DNA of 64,000 nucleotides from Micromonospora lupini (GCF_026342015.1 NZ_JAPENL010000002.1:253001-317000), one strand, 5' to 3'; positions 24,290-33,408 are shown, numbered from the stretch's first letter. Notes: a model not told the origin generated them from the sequence alone. Numbers and translations are program-made.

Positions 24290-25816
24290 GTGAAGGCAGC
24301 GCTGCATCCGGGCCGATTGCTGGCCCGCAGGTACCGACTCATCGACCAGATCGGTGCCGGCGGCATGTCGGTGATCTGGCGCGCACGGGACGAGGTGCTC
24401 GACCGCGTCGTGGCGCTCAAGGTGCTCGCGCCGTCGCTCGCCGCGGACGCGCGGTTCCGCGACATGGTGCGGGAGGAGGCGCGGGCCGCCGCCCAGTTGG
24501 TCCACCCGCACGTGACGTCGGTGCACGACTACGGCGAGACGGTGGACCCGGACGGGTCCATCACCTCGTTCGTGGTGATGGAGCTGCTCAGCGGCGAGGA
24601 GTTGGAGCTGCGGCTCACCGAGGGCCCGCTGCCGTGGCCGGAGGCGGTCGAGGTGGGCGCCCAGGTCGCGGACGCGCTGGCGGCCGCGCACCGGCTGGGC
24701 ATCGTGCACCGCGACATCACCCCGGCAAACGTCATGATGACCGCGATGGGGGTGAAGGTCCTCGACTTCGGCATCGCCACCCGGATCGGCGCGCCGGACG
24801 AGGACGAGGACGGCGGCACCTTCGGCACCCCGGCGTACGTGGCCCCGGAACGGCTCGACGGCGCACCGGCCCAGCCGGCCACCGACGTCTACTCGCTCGG
24901 CGTCCTGCTGCACGAGGCGTTGACCGGCCGGGTGCCGTACCCGGCGGACACCTGGGAGCAGCTCAGCGCCGCGCTGGCCGGCGGCCCGGCGCCGACCCTG
25001 GCCGACCTGCCGGAGCTGCCCGCCGCGGTGGCCCGGATCTGCCTGCGGAGCCTCTCCCGGGACCCGGCGGACCGGCCGACGGCCCGGCAGCTCGCCACCG
25101 CGCTGCGCGACCAGCGCCTGCCACCCGACCCACCGACCGCCACGATCCGGGTGCCCACGCTGGCCCTGCCGCCCAGCTCCGCTCCGGCGGCGCACGCGGG
25201 CGTCGCGACGGTGACGGCGGCGCCCGCGGCACACAGGGGCGACGCGACCGAGCCGCCGCTCGACGACGTGACGGAGCCACCCGGTGCGGCGCCCGGCCGC
25301 TCCCGGCGTCGGGCGCTGCTGCTCCTGGCACCTGTGGTGCTGGCCGTCGGGGTGGCGCTTGCCGGTGCGACCCTGCTGCCCGACCAGCAGCCGGATCGCC
25401 GGGCCCAGCCGTCGTCCGGCCCGGTCACGCCCGCGCCCACCGACCCGCCGACCGACCCGACCACCGACCCGCCGGCCAGCGAGCCGTCCCGGCCGACCCC
25501 GACGCCGTCGTCGCCACCTGCCACCCGCACGCCCACCGGCGAGCCGAGCACCCTCGTGGAGGCCGCCAACCGTGTCGACGGGCTGATCGGCGCCGGCCTG
25601 CGCGACGGGGAGATCCGCGAAGACGTCGCCCTCGACCTGCGCAACGAGCTGCGCAACCTGCTGGCCGCCGTCGGCTCCGGCCGGGACGCGCTGGCCCCAC
25701 CGGTGGCCCGGCTACGCGAGAAGGTCACGGTCCGCCTCGGCGAGGGTGCGATCAGCCCGGCGTACGCGCAGCGGCTGGACGCCGCCATCGCCGAGCTGGG
25801 CGCGGCACGGGTCTGA
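24290..25816 (+). CDS. membrane Ser/Thr protein kinase
   Basis: A 508-residue Hanks-type kinase. The glycine loop I-G-A-G-G-M-S (21-27), ATP lysine K44, catalytic loop H140-R-D142-I-T-P-A-N147, D-F-G at 159-161 and A-P-E near 185 are present. The lysine usual in H-R-D-L-K-P is replaced by threonine. A single membrane segment lies at about 342-362. It is followed outside the cell by a long Pro/Thr-rich linker and an 80-residue helical domain instead of PASTA repeats. GTG 24290 is preferred to GTG 24281 because GAGGGCAGG then has 8-nt spacing. Substrates are unknown; the FHA protein at 15.6 kb is a conceivable reader. Confidence 0.88.
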   Translation: MKAALHPGRLLARRYRLIDQIGAGGMSVIWRARDEVLDRVVALKVLAPSLAADARFRDMVREEARAAAQLVHPHVTSVHDYGETVDPDGSITSFVVMELLSGEELELRLTEGPLPWPEAVEVGAQVADALAAAHRLGIVHRDITPANVMMTAMGVKVLDFGIATRIGAPDEDEDGGTFGTPAYVAPERLDGAPAQPATDVYSLGVLLHEALTGRVPYPADTWEQLSAALAGGPAPTLADLPELPAAVARICLRSLSRDPADRPTARQLATALRDQRLPPDPPTATIRVPTLALPPSSAPAAHAGVATVTAAPAAHRGDATEPPLDDVTEPPGAAPGRSRRRALLLLAPVVLAVGVALAGATLLPDQQPDRRAQPSSGPVTPAPTDPPTDPTTDPPASEPSRPTPTPSSPPATRTPTGEPSTLVEAANRVDGLIGAGLRDGEIREDVALDLRNELRNLLAAVGSGRDALAPPVARLREKVTVRLGEGAISPAYAQRLDAAIAELGAARV

Positions 25817-25831
25817 CCCGGGGCGACACCG

Positions 25832-26944
25832 TCAGCGGACCGCGACGGGAGCCGCCTCCCGGACGACGGGCCGCCCGAGGGCGAAACGCCGGTAGACGTC
25901 CTCGTAGCCGTACGCCATCCGCTCGACCGAGAAGTTCTCGGCGACGTGCGCCACGCAGTCCTGCGGGTCCAACTCCCGGGCGGCCAGCAGCGCGGCGGGC
26001 AGCTCGTCGGGCCGTTGGCAGACCAGCCCGGTGAGTCCGGGCCGCACCAGTTCGGGCACCGCGCCCCTGTCGAGCGCGACTACAGGCGTACCTGTCGCCA
26101 TCGCCTCCAACATCACCATGCCGAACGGCTCCTCCCACTGGATCGGCATGATCAGGCAGCGGGCGTCGACGAGCATCCGCAGGGTCTCGGCGCGGTCGGC
26201 GTTGAGCACGACTGTCACGTCGTCGTCGACAAGCGGCGCGACGACCTGCTCGTAGTAGCGCCGCTCGGCCGGTTCGTTGCACTTGCCGGCCAGCAGCAGC
26301 GGCAACCCCGCCTCCCGGCAGGCGCGGATGGCGATGTCCGGGCCCTTGTCCGGGCTGAACCGGGCCAGCCACAGCACCGGGCCGGGGCCGGGCGCGATCT
26401 TGCGCGGAAAGCCACGCAGGTCCAGCGCGTTGTGCACGGTGCCGGCCCAGGGCAGGCCCGGGTTGAGTCGGCGCTGGGCGTGCGAGATGGCCACCAGGGC
26501 GACATCCTCGTCGGCGTCGCCGAGCACGTCGCCGTACTCACCCACCGGGTTGCCGTGCACGGTCGCCACCGTCGGCACGGACCGGCGGCCGGCCACGAGC
26601 GGGCCGATCGTGGTGTGGTCGTGGATCACGTCGAAGTCGGCCGGCCTGATCATGCGATTCACCCGGGCCAGGTGCGCCAGCTCCGGCAGTGACTCGCCGA
26701 GCCGCTCGTACTGGACCTGGGCGACGGTCGAGACGAAGCCGCCGGCGGCGGTGCCGTGCTGCTCGCCGGCACCGAACAGCGTCACCGCGTGGCCGTGCGC
26801 GGTCAACGCGTCCACCAGGCAGGCCACCACCTGCTCCAGGCCGCCGTAGCCGGGCGGCGGCACGGAAAGCCATGGCGGGACCACCATCGCGATGCGCAAC
26901 GACCGCTCCGGCGAGCGGTCGGCGGGCGGGTGGTTCACGGCCAC
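25832..26944 (-). CDS. glycosyltransferase family 4
   Basis: A GT-B fold glycosyltransferase of about 370 residues. The N-terminal acceptor domain has P-P-x-Y-G-G-L-E-Q-V-V, and the C-terminal donor domain has L-A-R-F-S-P-D-K-G and the E-P-F-G-M-V-M-L-E-A-M-A-T-G-T-P-V-V-A motif for nucleotide-sugar binding. GTG 26944 and GTG 26938 both follow GGGGAGGA; the second has the more usual spacing. The product could be a glycolipid or a small glycoside. It converges tightly (15 bp) on the kinase gene. Confidence 0.88.
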   Translation of the reverse strand: MAVNHPPADRSPERSLRIAMVVPPWLSVPPPGYGGLEQVVACLVDALTAHGHAVTLFGAGEQHGTAAGGFVSTVAQVQYERLGESLPELAHLARVNRMIRPADFDVIHDHTTIGPLVAGRRSVPTVATVHGNPVGEYGDVLGDADEDVALVAISHAQRRLNPGLPWAGTVHNALDLRGFPRKIAPGPGPVLWLARFSPDKGPDIAIRACREAGLPLLLAGKCNEPAERRYYEQVVAPLVDDDVTVVLNADRAETLRMLVDARCLIMPIQWEEPFGMVMLEAMATGTPVVALDRGAVPELVRPGLTGLVCQRPDELPAALLAARELDPQDCVAHVAENFSVERMAYGYEDVYRRFALGRPVVREAAPVAVR

Positions 26945-27044
26945 GAGTCCTCCCCGTTGATCCCCGATCGGGTATCGCCGTCGGTCGGCATGGTCCGCGG
27001 CGGTTTCCCCGCGCAGCCTCCGGTAAACCGGACAAGACGGACGC

Positions 27045-27704
27045 CTACCCGCCGACCAGGAGTTGATCGTGCACGGCTCGTACGCCCGGCGCCGACCACG
27101 CCACCCGCTCCACCTGGTCCCGTTCCCACCACGAGCGGACCACCCCGGCGAGGACCAACGTGTCGCCGTCCACCTCCACCGTCACCCGCTCGGCGCCGAG
27201 CGTGCGCGCCAGGGCACGCCGGACGTCCTGCCGCAGCCGCTCGCCTGCGGGTGGCGCGGACGGTCGCACCTCCACCAGGTTCGTGATTCCCCGTACGCCG
27301 TCCAGCCGGCGCAACTCCCCCTCGGCGGCCCGGCGCTGCCAGCCGAACTCGACCTCGCCGCGCAGCATCAACCAGCCGTTGGCCACTGTGATGTCAAGCC
27401 GTTCGGCGGGCACGAAACTGTCCCACTCCAGGGCCCGCGCGGCGGCGAGGGCGACATCCCCGTCGGTACGCCCCGGCGTCCCCGGCAGCCGCACCTCGAC
27501 CTCGTCGGCCACCACGCGCACCCCACGCACCCGCTGGGCGCAGCGGGTCGCCGCCCAGGCACGGGCCGCCCCGTCCACGAACCCGGTCAGGGTGACCACT
27601 CCCTGGTCGACGGCCACCCCGATCTCGTTGGGCCGCAGCCGCGGATCCCAGGCCAGCTCGGCCAGGACCTCCCGCTGGATCCGCTTGTCGTCGCGGACGT
27701 CCAC
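27045..27704 (-). CDS. triple BON-domain protein
   Basis: A 219-residue protein with three BON domains (about 5-65, 75-145 and 150-218), each with the V-x-V-x-x-G-x-V-x-L-x-G pattern. BON domains bind phospholipid membranes and occur in osmotic-shock and stress proteins such as OsmY. There is no signal peptide, so it may act at the inner leaflet. GTG 27704 follows a strong GGAGGTGA. It lies downstream of htrA on the same strand but beyond two hairpins, so it probably has its own promoter. Confidence 0.85.
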   Translation of the reverse strand: MDVRDDKRIQREVLAELAWDPRLRPNEIGVAVDQGVVTLTGFVDGAARAWAATRCAQRVRGVRVVADEVEVRLPGTPGRTDGDVALAAARALEWDSFVPAERLDITVANGWLMLRGEVEFGWQRRAAEGELRRLDGVRGITNLVEVRPSAPPAGERLRQDVRRALARTLGAERVTVEVDGDTLVLAGVVRSWWERDQVERVAWSAPGVRAVHDQLLVGG

Positions 27705-27757
27705 AGGCCCTCACCTCCGTCTCGCCTCGTCCAACGAACCTGCCGGGAGTACGGGTG

Positions 27758-27790
27758 ACGGCGGTTCACCCGAGGAGGGTGAACCGCCGT
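27758..27790 (-). terminator. hairpin downstream of htrA (distal)
   Basis: A perfect 14-bp stem (27758-27771 with 27777-27790) and a 5-nt loop. Confidence 0.75.
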
Positions 27791-27804
27791 CCGGGCGGAA
27801 AAGA

Positions 27805-27849
27805 GCGGCGGGTGACGGAGCCGACCCCCTCGGCCCCGCCACCCGCCGC
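27805..27849 (-). terminator. hairpin downstream of htrA (proximal)
   Basis: A perfect 10-bp stem (27805-27814 with 27840-27849) enclosing a GC-rich loop, just past the htrA stop. Confidence 0.65.
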
Positions 27850-27878
27850 CGGAGGGAGGAGGCAGGTTCAGTTGTCGG

Positions 27879-29573
27879 TCAGGACGTCTCGGCGAGCGTC
27901 ACCGTCGCCGTCTTCTCGGCGCCGTTGCGCTTGAAGTGCACCTCGACCCGGTCGCCGACCTTGCCGGCCTGCACCGCGCCGACCAGGTCGTCGGAGTCGT
28001 TGATCGCCTTGTCGCCGAAGCGGGTGACCACGTCGCCGCGCTGGAGGCCGGCCTTCTCGGCGGGGCTGCCCGTGGTGATCGAGGCGACAAGCGCGCCGCC
28101 GCCCTCGGCCTGGTTGACGCCGACGCCGAGCGAGGGGTGGCTGACCTTCTCGCCGCGCTGGAGCTTGCCCGCGACGTCCTTGGCCTTGTTGCTGGGGATG
28201 GCGAAGCCCACGCCGATGTTGCCGGTGCTCTGCCCGGAGGTGGCGATGGCGGTGTTGACGCCGATCACCTCGCCGCGGGTGTTGACAAGCGCGCCACCGG
28301 AGTTGCCGGGGTTGATCGGGGCGTCGGTCTGCAGCAGGCCGGAGATCGAGCTGACCGCCTGGCTCTGCTGGTTCGGGTCCTGCTGCTGGCCGCCCTCGCC
28401 GGCCCGGATGGTGCGGTCCCGGGCGCTCAGGATGCCGGCGGTCACGGAGCCCTGCAGGCCGAGCGGGCTGCCCAGGGCGAGCACCTGGTCGCCGACCTGC
28501 ATGGCGTCGCTGTCGCCGAAGGTGGCCGGCTTGAGGTTGCTCACTCCGTCGGCCTTCACCACGGCCAGGTCGGTCTTCGGGTCGGTGCCGACGATCTTCG
28601 CCTGCGCCTTGCTGCCGTCGGCGAAGACCACCTGCACGGTGTCCCCGCTGGCGGAGGCGACCACGTGGTTGTTGGTGAGCACGTAGCCGTCGGCGGTGAG
28701 CACCACGCCGGAGCCCTCGCCGCTGTCGGTGGCGATCGACACGACGCTGTCCTGGACCGATGCGGCGATCTTCGGCAGGTCGGCGCTGTTGAGCACGGGG
28801 GCCGCCGTGTAGGTGCGGGTGACGCCGCCGTTGTCGCCGTCGAGGGCGAGCGCGAGCGCACCACCGGCGACGCCGGAGCCGAGCATCAGGGCGAACACCG
28901 CGACGCCGGCGCCGGCGAACTTGGCGATCCGGCCCGGCCGGGGTCCGGAGCCGGGCGGCGTGGCCTGCGGCCCCCAGGGCGGCACGGGCTGCCCCGGCTG
29001 GTGCTGCTGGTGCTGGCCGTGCTGTGGGTAGCCCGCGACCGGCTGGCCCCCACCGGCCCAGCCGGACTGCTGGCCCGCGTGCCAGCCGGCGCCGGGGTAC
29101 TGGCCGGCGGCCGGCTGCGGGTAACCGGGGTGGCTGGGCTGGCCGGGCTGGCCGGAGTAGCCAGGCTGGCCGGAGTAGCCGGGCTGGCCGGAGTAGCCGG
29201 GCTGGCCGGGCGCCGGGTGGCCGGAGACCGGGTAGTGCGGCGCGGACGCGCCGGCGGCGGTCGACGGCTCGTACCCCGAGGGCTGGGCCGCGGTCGACGG
29301 CTCGTACCCCGAGGGCTGGCCCGCGGTCGGCGGCTCGTACCCGGTCGGCTGCCCGGTGTGCGGGGCGGACGACGTCGGTCCGTCGGAAGCGGCGGGCACG
29401 GCCGGGGTGGCGACGGTGGGCGCGGTGTCCCCGTCGGTCGAGACGACCGGAACGGGGGTGGTCGGAGAGTCGGACTGCGCGCGCTCGTCGCGCGGCAGCT
29501 CGGCGGTGGGGTGCGACGGCTCGGCGTCGGTGGGGGCCGGCCGGCGCTGCGGGTCGGACTCGAACTCGGTCAT
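27879..29573 (-). CDS. membrane-anchored HtrA/DegP-like serine protease with PDZ domain
   Basis: A 564-residue envelope quality-control protease. Residues 1-215 are a disordered Gly/Pro/Tyr/Gln-rich cytoplasmic region with G-Y-S-G-Q-P and G-Y-E-P-S-T-A repeats. A membrane segment follows at about 218-245, then a trypsin-like domain with H303 (N-N-H-V-V), D335 (K-T-D-L-A-V-V) and S425 (G-N-S-G-G-A), and one C-terminal PDZ domain. ATG 29573 follows GGAGAAGG. It is encoded after a response regulator and sensor kinase, the layout of M. tuberculosis mprA-mprB-pepD, so an envelope-stress function is likely. Confidence 0.92.
   Translation of the reverse strand: MTEFESDPQRRPAPTDAEPSHPTAELPRDERAQSDSPTTPVPVVSTDGDTAPTVATPAVPAASDGPTSSAPHTGQPTGYEPPTAGQPSGYEPSTAAQPSGYEPSTAAGASAPHYPVSGHPAPGQPGYSGQPGYSGQPGYSGQPGQPSHPGYPQPAAGQYPGAGWHAGQQSGWAGGGQPVAGYPQHGQHQQHQPGQPVPPWGPQATPPGSGPRPGRIAKFAGAGVAVFALMLGSGVAGGALALALDGDNGGVTRTYTAAPVLNSADLPKIAASVQDSVVSIATDSGEGSGVVLTADGYVLTNNHVVASASGDTVQVVFADGSKAQAKIVGTDPKTDLAVVKADGVSNLKPATFGDSDAMQVGDQVLALGSPLGLQGSVTAGILSARDRTIRAGEGGQQQDPNQQSQAVSSISGLLQTDAPINPGNSGGALVNTRGEVIGVNTAIATSGQSTGNIGVGFAIPSNKAKDVAGKLQRGEKVSHPSLGVGVNQAEGGGALVASITTGSPAEKAGLQRGDVVTRFGDKAINDSDDLVGAVQAGKVGDRVEVHFKRNGAEKTATVTLAETS
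29146..29199. repeat. three 18-bp tandem repeats inside htrA
   Basis: Three near-identical 18-bp units encode the G-Y-S-G-Q-P repeats of the HtrA N-terminal tail; a partial fourth unit follows. Such arrays vary in copy number between strains. Confidence 0.8.
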
Positions 29574-29605
29574 GGGACTACCTTCTCCCCCGGCACTGCA
29601 ATCAA

Positions 29606-29623
29606 CCTGGAACCGTCCTGGAA
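29606..29623 (-). promoter_or_regulatory. candidate response-regulator box, htrA promoter
   Basis: TTCCAGG occurs twice on the minus strand, 11 bp apart (29617-29623 and 29606-29612), in the 62-bp gap before htrA. The same box precedes the response regulator gene. Confidence 0.5.
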
Positions 29624-29635
29624 GTTGGCTGAAAG

Positions 29636-31192
29636 TCACTCGCCCAGGTCGTCGACCTTGGGCACCTGCGGCAACCGGACCCGGAAGGTGGCCCCGCCGC
29701 CGGGCGTTTCGAGCACCTCGACCGAGCCGTGGTGCGCGGCGACGAGCGCCGCCACGATGGCCAGGCCGAGACCGGTGCCGGTGTTGCCGTCGGCCCGTCG
29801 GGTCCGGGCCGCGTCGGCCCGGTAGAACCGCTCGAAGACCCGCTCGGACTGCTCGGGCGAGAGACCGGGGCCGGTGTCGACCACGTCCACGACGGCGAGG
29901 TTGCCCGGCTCGGCGCGCAGGCGCAGGCTGACGTCGGCGTTCGGCGGGGTGTGGGTCAGCGCATTTGTCACCAGGTTGCCGATGATCTGCCGCAACCGCG
30001 CGTCGTCGGCATACACGACGAGCGGGCCGGAACCCGGCTCGATCTCCAGCTCGATCCGCCGCTCCGGGGCGATCGCCCGCGCCGCCTGGACGGCGTCGGA
30101 GGCCAGCACCGGCAGCTCCACCGGGGCCAGCGAGAGCGGCCGCTCCCGGTCCAGCCGGGCGAGCAGCAACAGATCCTCCACCAGCAGACCCATCCGGGCC
30201 GCCTCGTCCTCGATCCGGCGCAGCAACCCGGCCGTCTGCTCCGGCGCGCGGGCGGCGCCCTGCCGGTACAGCTCGGCGAAGCCACGGATGGTCGTCAGCG
30301 GAGTTCGCAGCTCGTGCGAGGCGTCCGCGACGAACTGCCGCATCCGCTCTTCGGAGCGTCGGGCCCGCGCCTCGGACGCCTGCGCCGCGGCGGCCGCGTC
30401 GCGGGCGGTGCTCTCCGCCGAGCGGGCAGCCGTCTCCGACGCCGCGCGGGCGGTGAACGCCGCCTCGATCTGGGTGAGCATCGCGTTCAGCGCCCGGGAG
30501 AGCCGGCCCAGCTCCGAGGTGGGCTGCTCGTGCCCCTCCTCCGGGTCGGGCACCCGGCGGGTCAGGTCACCACCGGCGATGGCGGCGGCCGTCCGTTCGA
30601 TCTCGACGAGGGGCTTGAGGCTGGTCCGTACGATCGCCGCGCCCACCGAGGCCAGCATGATCAGCACCGCGCCGCCGACCAGCAGGTCGATCCAGACGAG
30701 CTGCTTGACCGCGCGGTCGACCTCGGTCAGCGGCTGACCCACGGCCAGCACCGAGCCGTCCGGCTGGGCGGCGTAGTAGACCCGCCAACGGGTGCGCCCG
30801 TCCTGGGACAGGATCGTCTTCGGCTGCCCCTCCAGGTCCTCGAAGCCGGCCCGGGTGGTGGGGAAGCTGGGCAACTGCTCGGGGGCGCGACTTTTCTTGT
30901 CGTAGTACGGCCGGGACACCTGGTCCTCGTCGGCCAGCGAGACGACGTAGTCGCTGGGCAGCGTCACGTTGACCTCTCCGCTGCGCAGACCCGGAAGGTA
31001 CTGACCGAGGCCCTGGGTGGCCGACCGGATCTGCCCGTCCACCTGGTCGACCAGGTAGTTGTGCAGGAAGTAGGCGGTCAGCGAGCTGATCACCAGCAGC
31101 GCTGCGGAGACCAGCGCGAGCACCGACGTGACCAGCTTGACCCGCAGCGGTACGCCCCGCAGCCGCCCCTTGGCCTGCTGGACGGCGTTCAC
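29636..31192 (-). CDS. HAMP-domain sensor histidine kinase (MprB-like position)
   Basis: A 518-residue membrane kinase: TM1 at about 19-42, an extracellular sensor of about 120 residues, TM2 at about 167-188, HAMP (190-245), an Ala-rich coiled segment, then HisKA with phospho-acceptor H293 in D-A-S-H-E-L-R-T-P. The ATPase boxes N-L-V-T-N-A-L, D-T-G-P-G-L and G-T-G-L-G-L-A-I follow. GTG 31192 overlaps the response-regulator stop (GTGA). By synteny with mprB-pepD it should sense envelope damage and signal to the adjacent regulator. Confidence 0.92.
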   Translation of the reverse strand: MNAVQQAKGRLRGVPLRVKLVTSVLALVSAALLVISSLTAYFLHNYLVDQVDGQIRSATQGLGQYLPGLRSGEVNVTLPSDYVVSLADEDQVSRPYYDKKSRAPEQLPSFPTTRAGFEDLEGQPKTILSQDGRTRWRVYYAAQPDGSVLAVGQPLTEVDRAVKQLVWIDLLVGGAVLIMLASVGAAIVRTSLKPLVEIERTAAAIAGGDLTRRVPDPEEGHEQPTSELGRLSRALNAMLTQIEAAFTARAASETAARSAESTARDAAAAAQASEARARRSEERMRQFVADASHELRTPLTTIRGFAELYRQGAARAPEQTAGLLRRIEDEAARMGLLVEDLLLLARLDRERPLSLAPVELPVLASDAVQAARAIAPERRIELEIEPGSGPLVVYADDARLRQIIGNLVTNALTHTPPNADVSLRLRAEPGNLAVVDVVDTGPGLSPEQSERVFERFYRADAARTRRADGNTGTGLGLAIVAALVAAHHGSVEVLETPGGGATFRVRLPQVPKVDDLGE

Positions 31193-31902
31193 GCCGCCGG
31201 CTTGCGCAGCACGTACCCCACGCCGCGGAGAGTGTGGATCAGCCGCGGCTGGGTGGTGTCCACCTTGCGCCGCAGGTAGGAGATGTAGGACTCGACGATG
31301 TTGTCGTCGCCGCGGAAGTCGTAGTTCCAGACGTGGTCGAGGATCTGCGCCTTGGACAGCACCCGGTTGGCGTTGAGCATCAGGTAGCGCAGCAGCTTGA
31401 ACTCGGTGGGCGAGAGCTGCACCCGCTGCCCGGCCCTGTGCACCTCGTGGGTCTCCTCGTCCAACTCCAGGTCGGCGAAGGTGAGCCGGGACGGTGCCTG
31501 CTCGCCGGTGGTGGTGCGGCGCAGCACGGCGCGGATCCGGGCGGTCAGCTCCTCCAGGCTGAAGGGCTTCGTGACGTAGTCGTCGCCGCCCAGGGTGAGC
31601 CCACGGATCTTGTCGTCGGTGGCGTCCCGGGCGGTCAGGAACACCACGGGGGTACGCGTGCCGCCCTCACGCAGCATCCGGATGACCTCGAAGCCGTCCA
31701 GGTCCGGCAGCATGACGTCGAGCACGACCAGGTCGGGCCGGTGGTCCTTGGCGGCGTTCAGGGCCGCGCTGCCGCTGGTCGCGGTGGCCACGTCGAAGCC
31801 CGCGAAGCGCAGGCTCGCGGAGAGCAGTTCGAGGATGTTGGGGTCGTCCTCGACGACGAGAAGTCGCGCCTCGGTCTGGGTAGCGGGCATGGGCCCAATC
31901 AT
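31189..31902 (-). CDS. OmpR-family response regulator
   Basis: A 237-residue regulator with a receiver domain (acidic E18-D19-D20, phospho-acceptor D62, T90, K112) and a winged-helix DNA-binding domain ending G-V-G-Y-V-L-R-K. ATG 31902 is chosen because GAGGT sits at good spacing; ATG 31890 and GTG 31914 are alternatives. It heads an operon with the sensor kinase. Paired TTCCAGG-type boxes upstream of this gene and of htrA suggest autoregulation and control of the protease. Confidence 0.92.
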   Translation of the reverse strand: MIGPMPATQTEARLLVVEDDPNILELLSASLRFAGFDVATATSGSAALNAAKDHRPDLVVLDVMLPDLDGFEVIRMLREGGTRTPVVFLTARDATDDKIRGLTLGGDDYVTKPFSLEELTARIRAVLRRTTTGEQAPSRLTFADLELDEETHEVHRAGQRVQLSPTEFKLLRYLMLNANRVLSKAQILDHVWNYDFRGDDNIVESYISYLRRKVDTTQPRLIHTLRGVGYVLRKPAA

Positions 31903-31923
31903 CGGTGACCTCACTGCACCGGC

Positions 31924-31941
31924 GCTGGACGCTTCCTGGAA
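31924..31941 (-). promoter_or_regulatory. candidate response-regulator box, autoregulatory
   Basis: TTCCAGG (31935-31941, minus strand) followed by GTCCAGC 11 bp further on (31924-31930), the same phasing as the pair before htrA. Confidence 0.45.
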
Positions 31942-31975
31942 AAACCCTGTGAGTCGCCGGGCGGCCGGGCAGGTG

Positions 31976-32587
31976 TCAGCGCAGCAGTCGGCGCAGCCCG
32001 TCCAGGGCGCCGTCGAGCAGCCGGATCGCCGTGCGCAGTTGAGTGTCGCTGAACTGCCGCGCCCGTGCCAGACGGCTCACCTCGGCGGTGAACGAGGCCA
32101 GCCGCTTGTCGAACTCGTCGAGCAGGGCGGCGCGCGGCACGTCCGCCGACGGGGGCCGGTACGACGACGTGGGTGGCTCCCACCGCGTACGCCTGGTCTG
32201 CCGGGTGGCCTCGCTCAGCTCCCGCTTGAGGTCGCGCGTCGAGCCGCGCACCTCGCTGCGGATCTCGCCGGCCAGGGTGGAGAGGTCGGCCACCGAGGCC
32301 GCGATGTCGGCTTCCAGCGCGGCCAGCTCACCGGCGCGCTGACGCAGCTCGGCGAGGCCGGCGTCGGTGATGGCGTACGTCTTGCGCCCCCCGGCGGCGG
32401 TGTGGCTGACCAGCCCCTCGACCTCCAGGCGTTGCAGGCGGGGGTAGATGGTGCCGGCGCTGGGCGCGTACAGCCCGAGGAACCGGTCCTCCAGGAGGCG
32501 GATCAGCTCGTAGCCGTGCTTGGGGCCGTCGTCGAGGAGCTTGAGCAGGTAGAGCCGGAGCCGCCCGTGGCTGAACACGGCGGTCAC
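31976..32587 (-). CDS. PadR-family transcriptional regulator
   Basis: A 203-residue repressor. The winged-helix domain (about 10-80) has H-G-Y-E-L-I-R-L-L-E and A-G-T-I-Y-P-R-L-Q-R-L-E, typical of PadR. A long C-terminal helical region for dimerisation follows, broken by a polar, Pro/Ser-rich stretch. GTG 32587 overlaps the stop of the DUF4097 gene (GTGA), so both are made from one mRNA. It probably represses its own operon through the palindrome at 33461-33472. Confidence 0.9.
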   Translation of the reverse strand: MTAVFSHGRLRLYLLKLLDDGPKHGYELIRLLEDRFLGLYAPSAGTIYPRLQRLEVEGLVSHTAAGGRKTYAITDAGLAELRQRAGELAALEADIAASVADLSTLAGEIRSEVRGSTRDLKRELSEATRQTRRTRWEPPTSSYRPPSADVPRAALLDEFDKRLASFTAEVSRLARARQFSDTQLRTAIRLLDGALDGLRRLLR

Positions 32588-33408
32588 GGCAACTCCTCCT
32601 CGTCGGCGGCCACCGGTCGGGCGAGGAGCGAGATGCTTCCCGACGTCGCGGAGGCCCAGAGCTTACCGTCGCCGGCGCCGAGCACTCCCTCGCTGCTGGG
32701 GAGCGGGAATCGGGAGTTGCGCACCTGCGGGAAGCCGCTGGTGATCCGACCGGAGGCGGTGTTCAGCCGGACGGCGAGGTCGCTGTCCGCACGGACCCGG
32801 ACGGTGATGCTGCCGGAGATGGTGGTGAGCTGGATCTCGCTGCGTCGGGGGTTGTCCAGGTCGCAGGTGATGGCGCCGGAGACGGTCTGCGCGCGCACCC
32901 GGTCGGCGGCGCTGTCGGCGAGGATCACCTCCCCGGAGACGGTCTCCAGGGTGAGGTCGCCGCGCACGCCGAGCGCCTCCACCGGGCCGGAGGTGATCTT
33001 CGCGGAGGTGTTGCCGCGCAGGCCCATCAGGGTGATCTGGCCGGCGACGACGTGGGCAGTCGTCTGCCGGCGCAGGCCGGAGGCGACGAGCGACCCGGAG
33101 ACCAGTTCCAGGTCGGCGAGGACGTCGGCGGGCACGGCGACGGAGACGTCCACCCGGGGGTAGCGGTGGATCATCTGGAACCACCGCAGGACCTCCGACC
33201 AGCCGTGGCCACGCTCCTGCCGGATGCTGAGCCTGCCGTCGGCGTGGTCGATCAGGACGGGCCGGCGGCCGACCTGGGTGACGTCGATCCGGGCCGGGCC
33301 GTCGGTGGCGACCACGTTGAGTCGTCCACTGATCAGGCGGACGTCAAGCCGGGTGACCGGGCCGTCCACGGTGAGCCGCTGCGGGCTGTCGACAGTCCAT
33401 CCGGCCAT
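32584..33408 (-). CDS. DUF4097-family beta-repeat protein
   Basis: A 274-residue protein of repeated short beta-strands with V-S-G-x-I/V and T-S-G-x-I motifs (V-S-G-S-L, T-S-G-P-V, V-S-G-E-V, V-S-G-A-I, I-S-G-S-I, A-S-G-R-I, T-S-G-S-I), the signature of DUF4097 adhesin-like solenoids. No signal peptide is apparent, unlike many relatives. ATG 33408 follows GGGGAGGA. The PadR/DUF4097 pairing is common in actinobacteria, often in stress-inducible operons, but the function is unknown. Confidence 0.85.
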   Translation of the reverse strand: MAGWTVDSPQRLTVDGPVTRLDVRLISGRLNVVATDGPARIDVTQVGRRPVLIDHADGRLSIRQERGHGWSEVLRWFQMIHRYPRVDVSVAVPADVLADLELVSGSLVASGLRRQTTAHVVAGQITLMGLRGNTSAKITSGPVEALGVRGDLTLETVSGEVILADSAADRVRAQTVSGAITCDLDNPRRSEIQLTTISGSITVRVRADSDLAVRLNTASGRITSGFPQVRNSRFPLPSSEGVLGAGDGKLWASATSGSISLLARPVAADEEELP

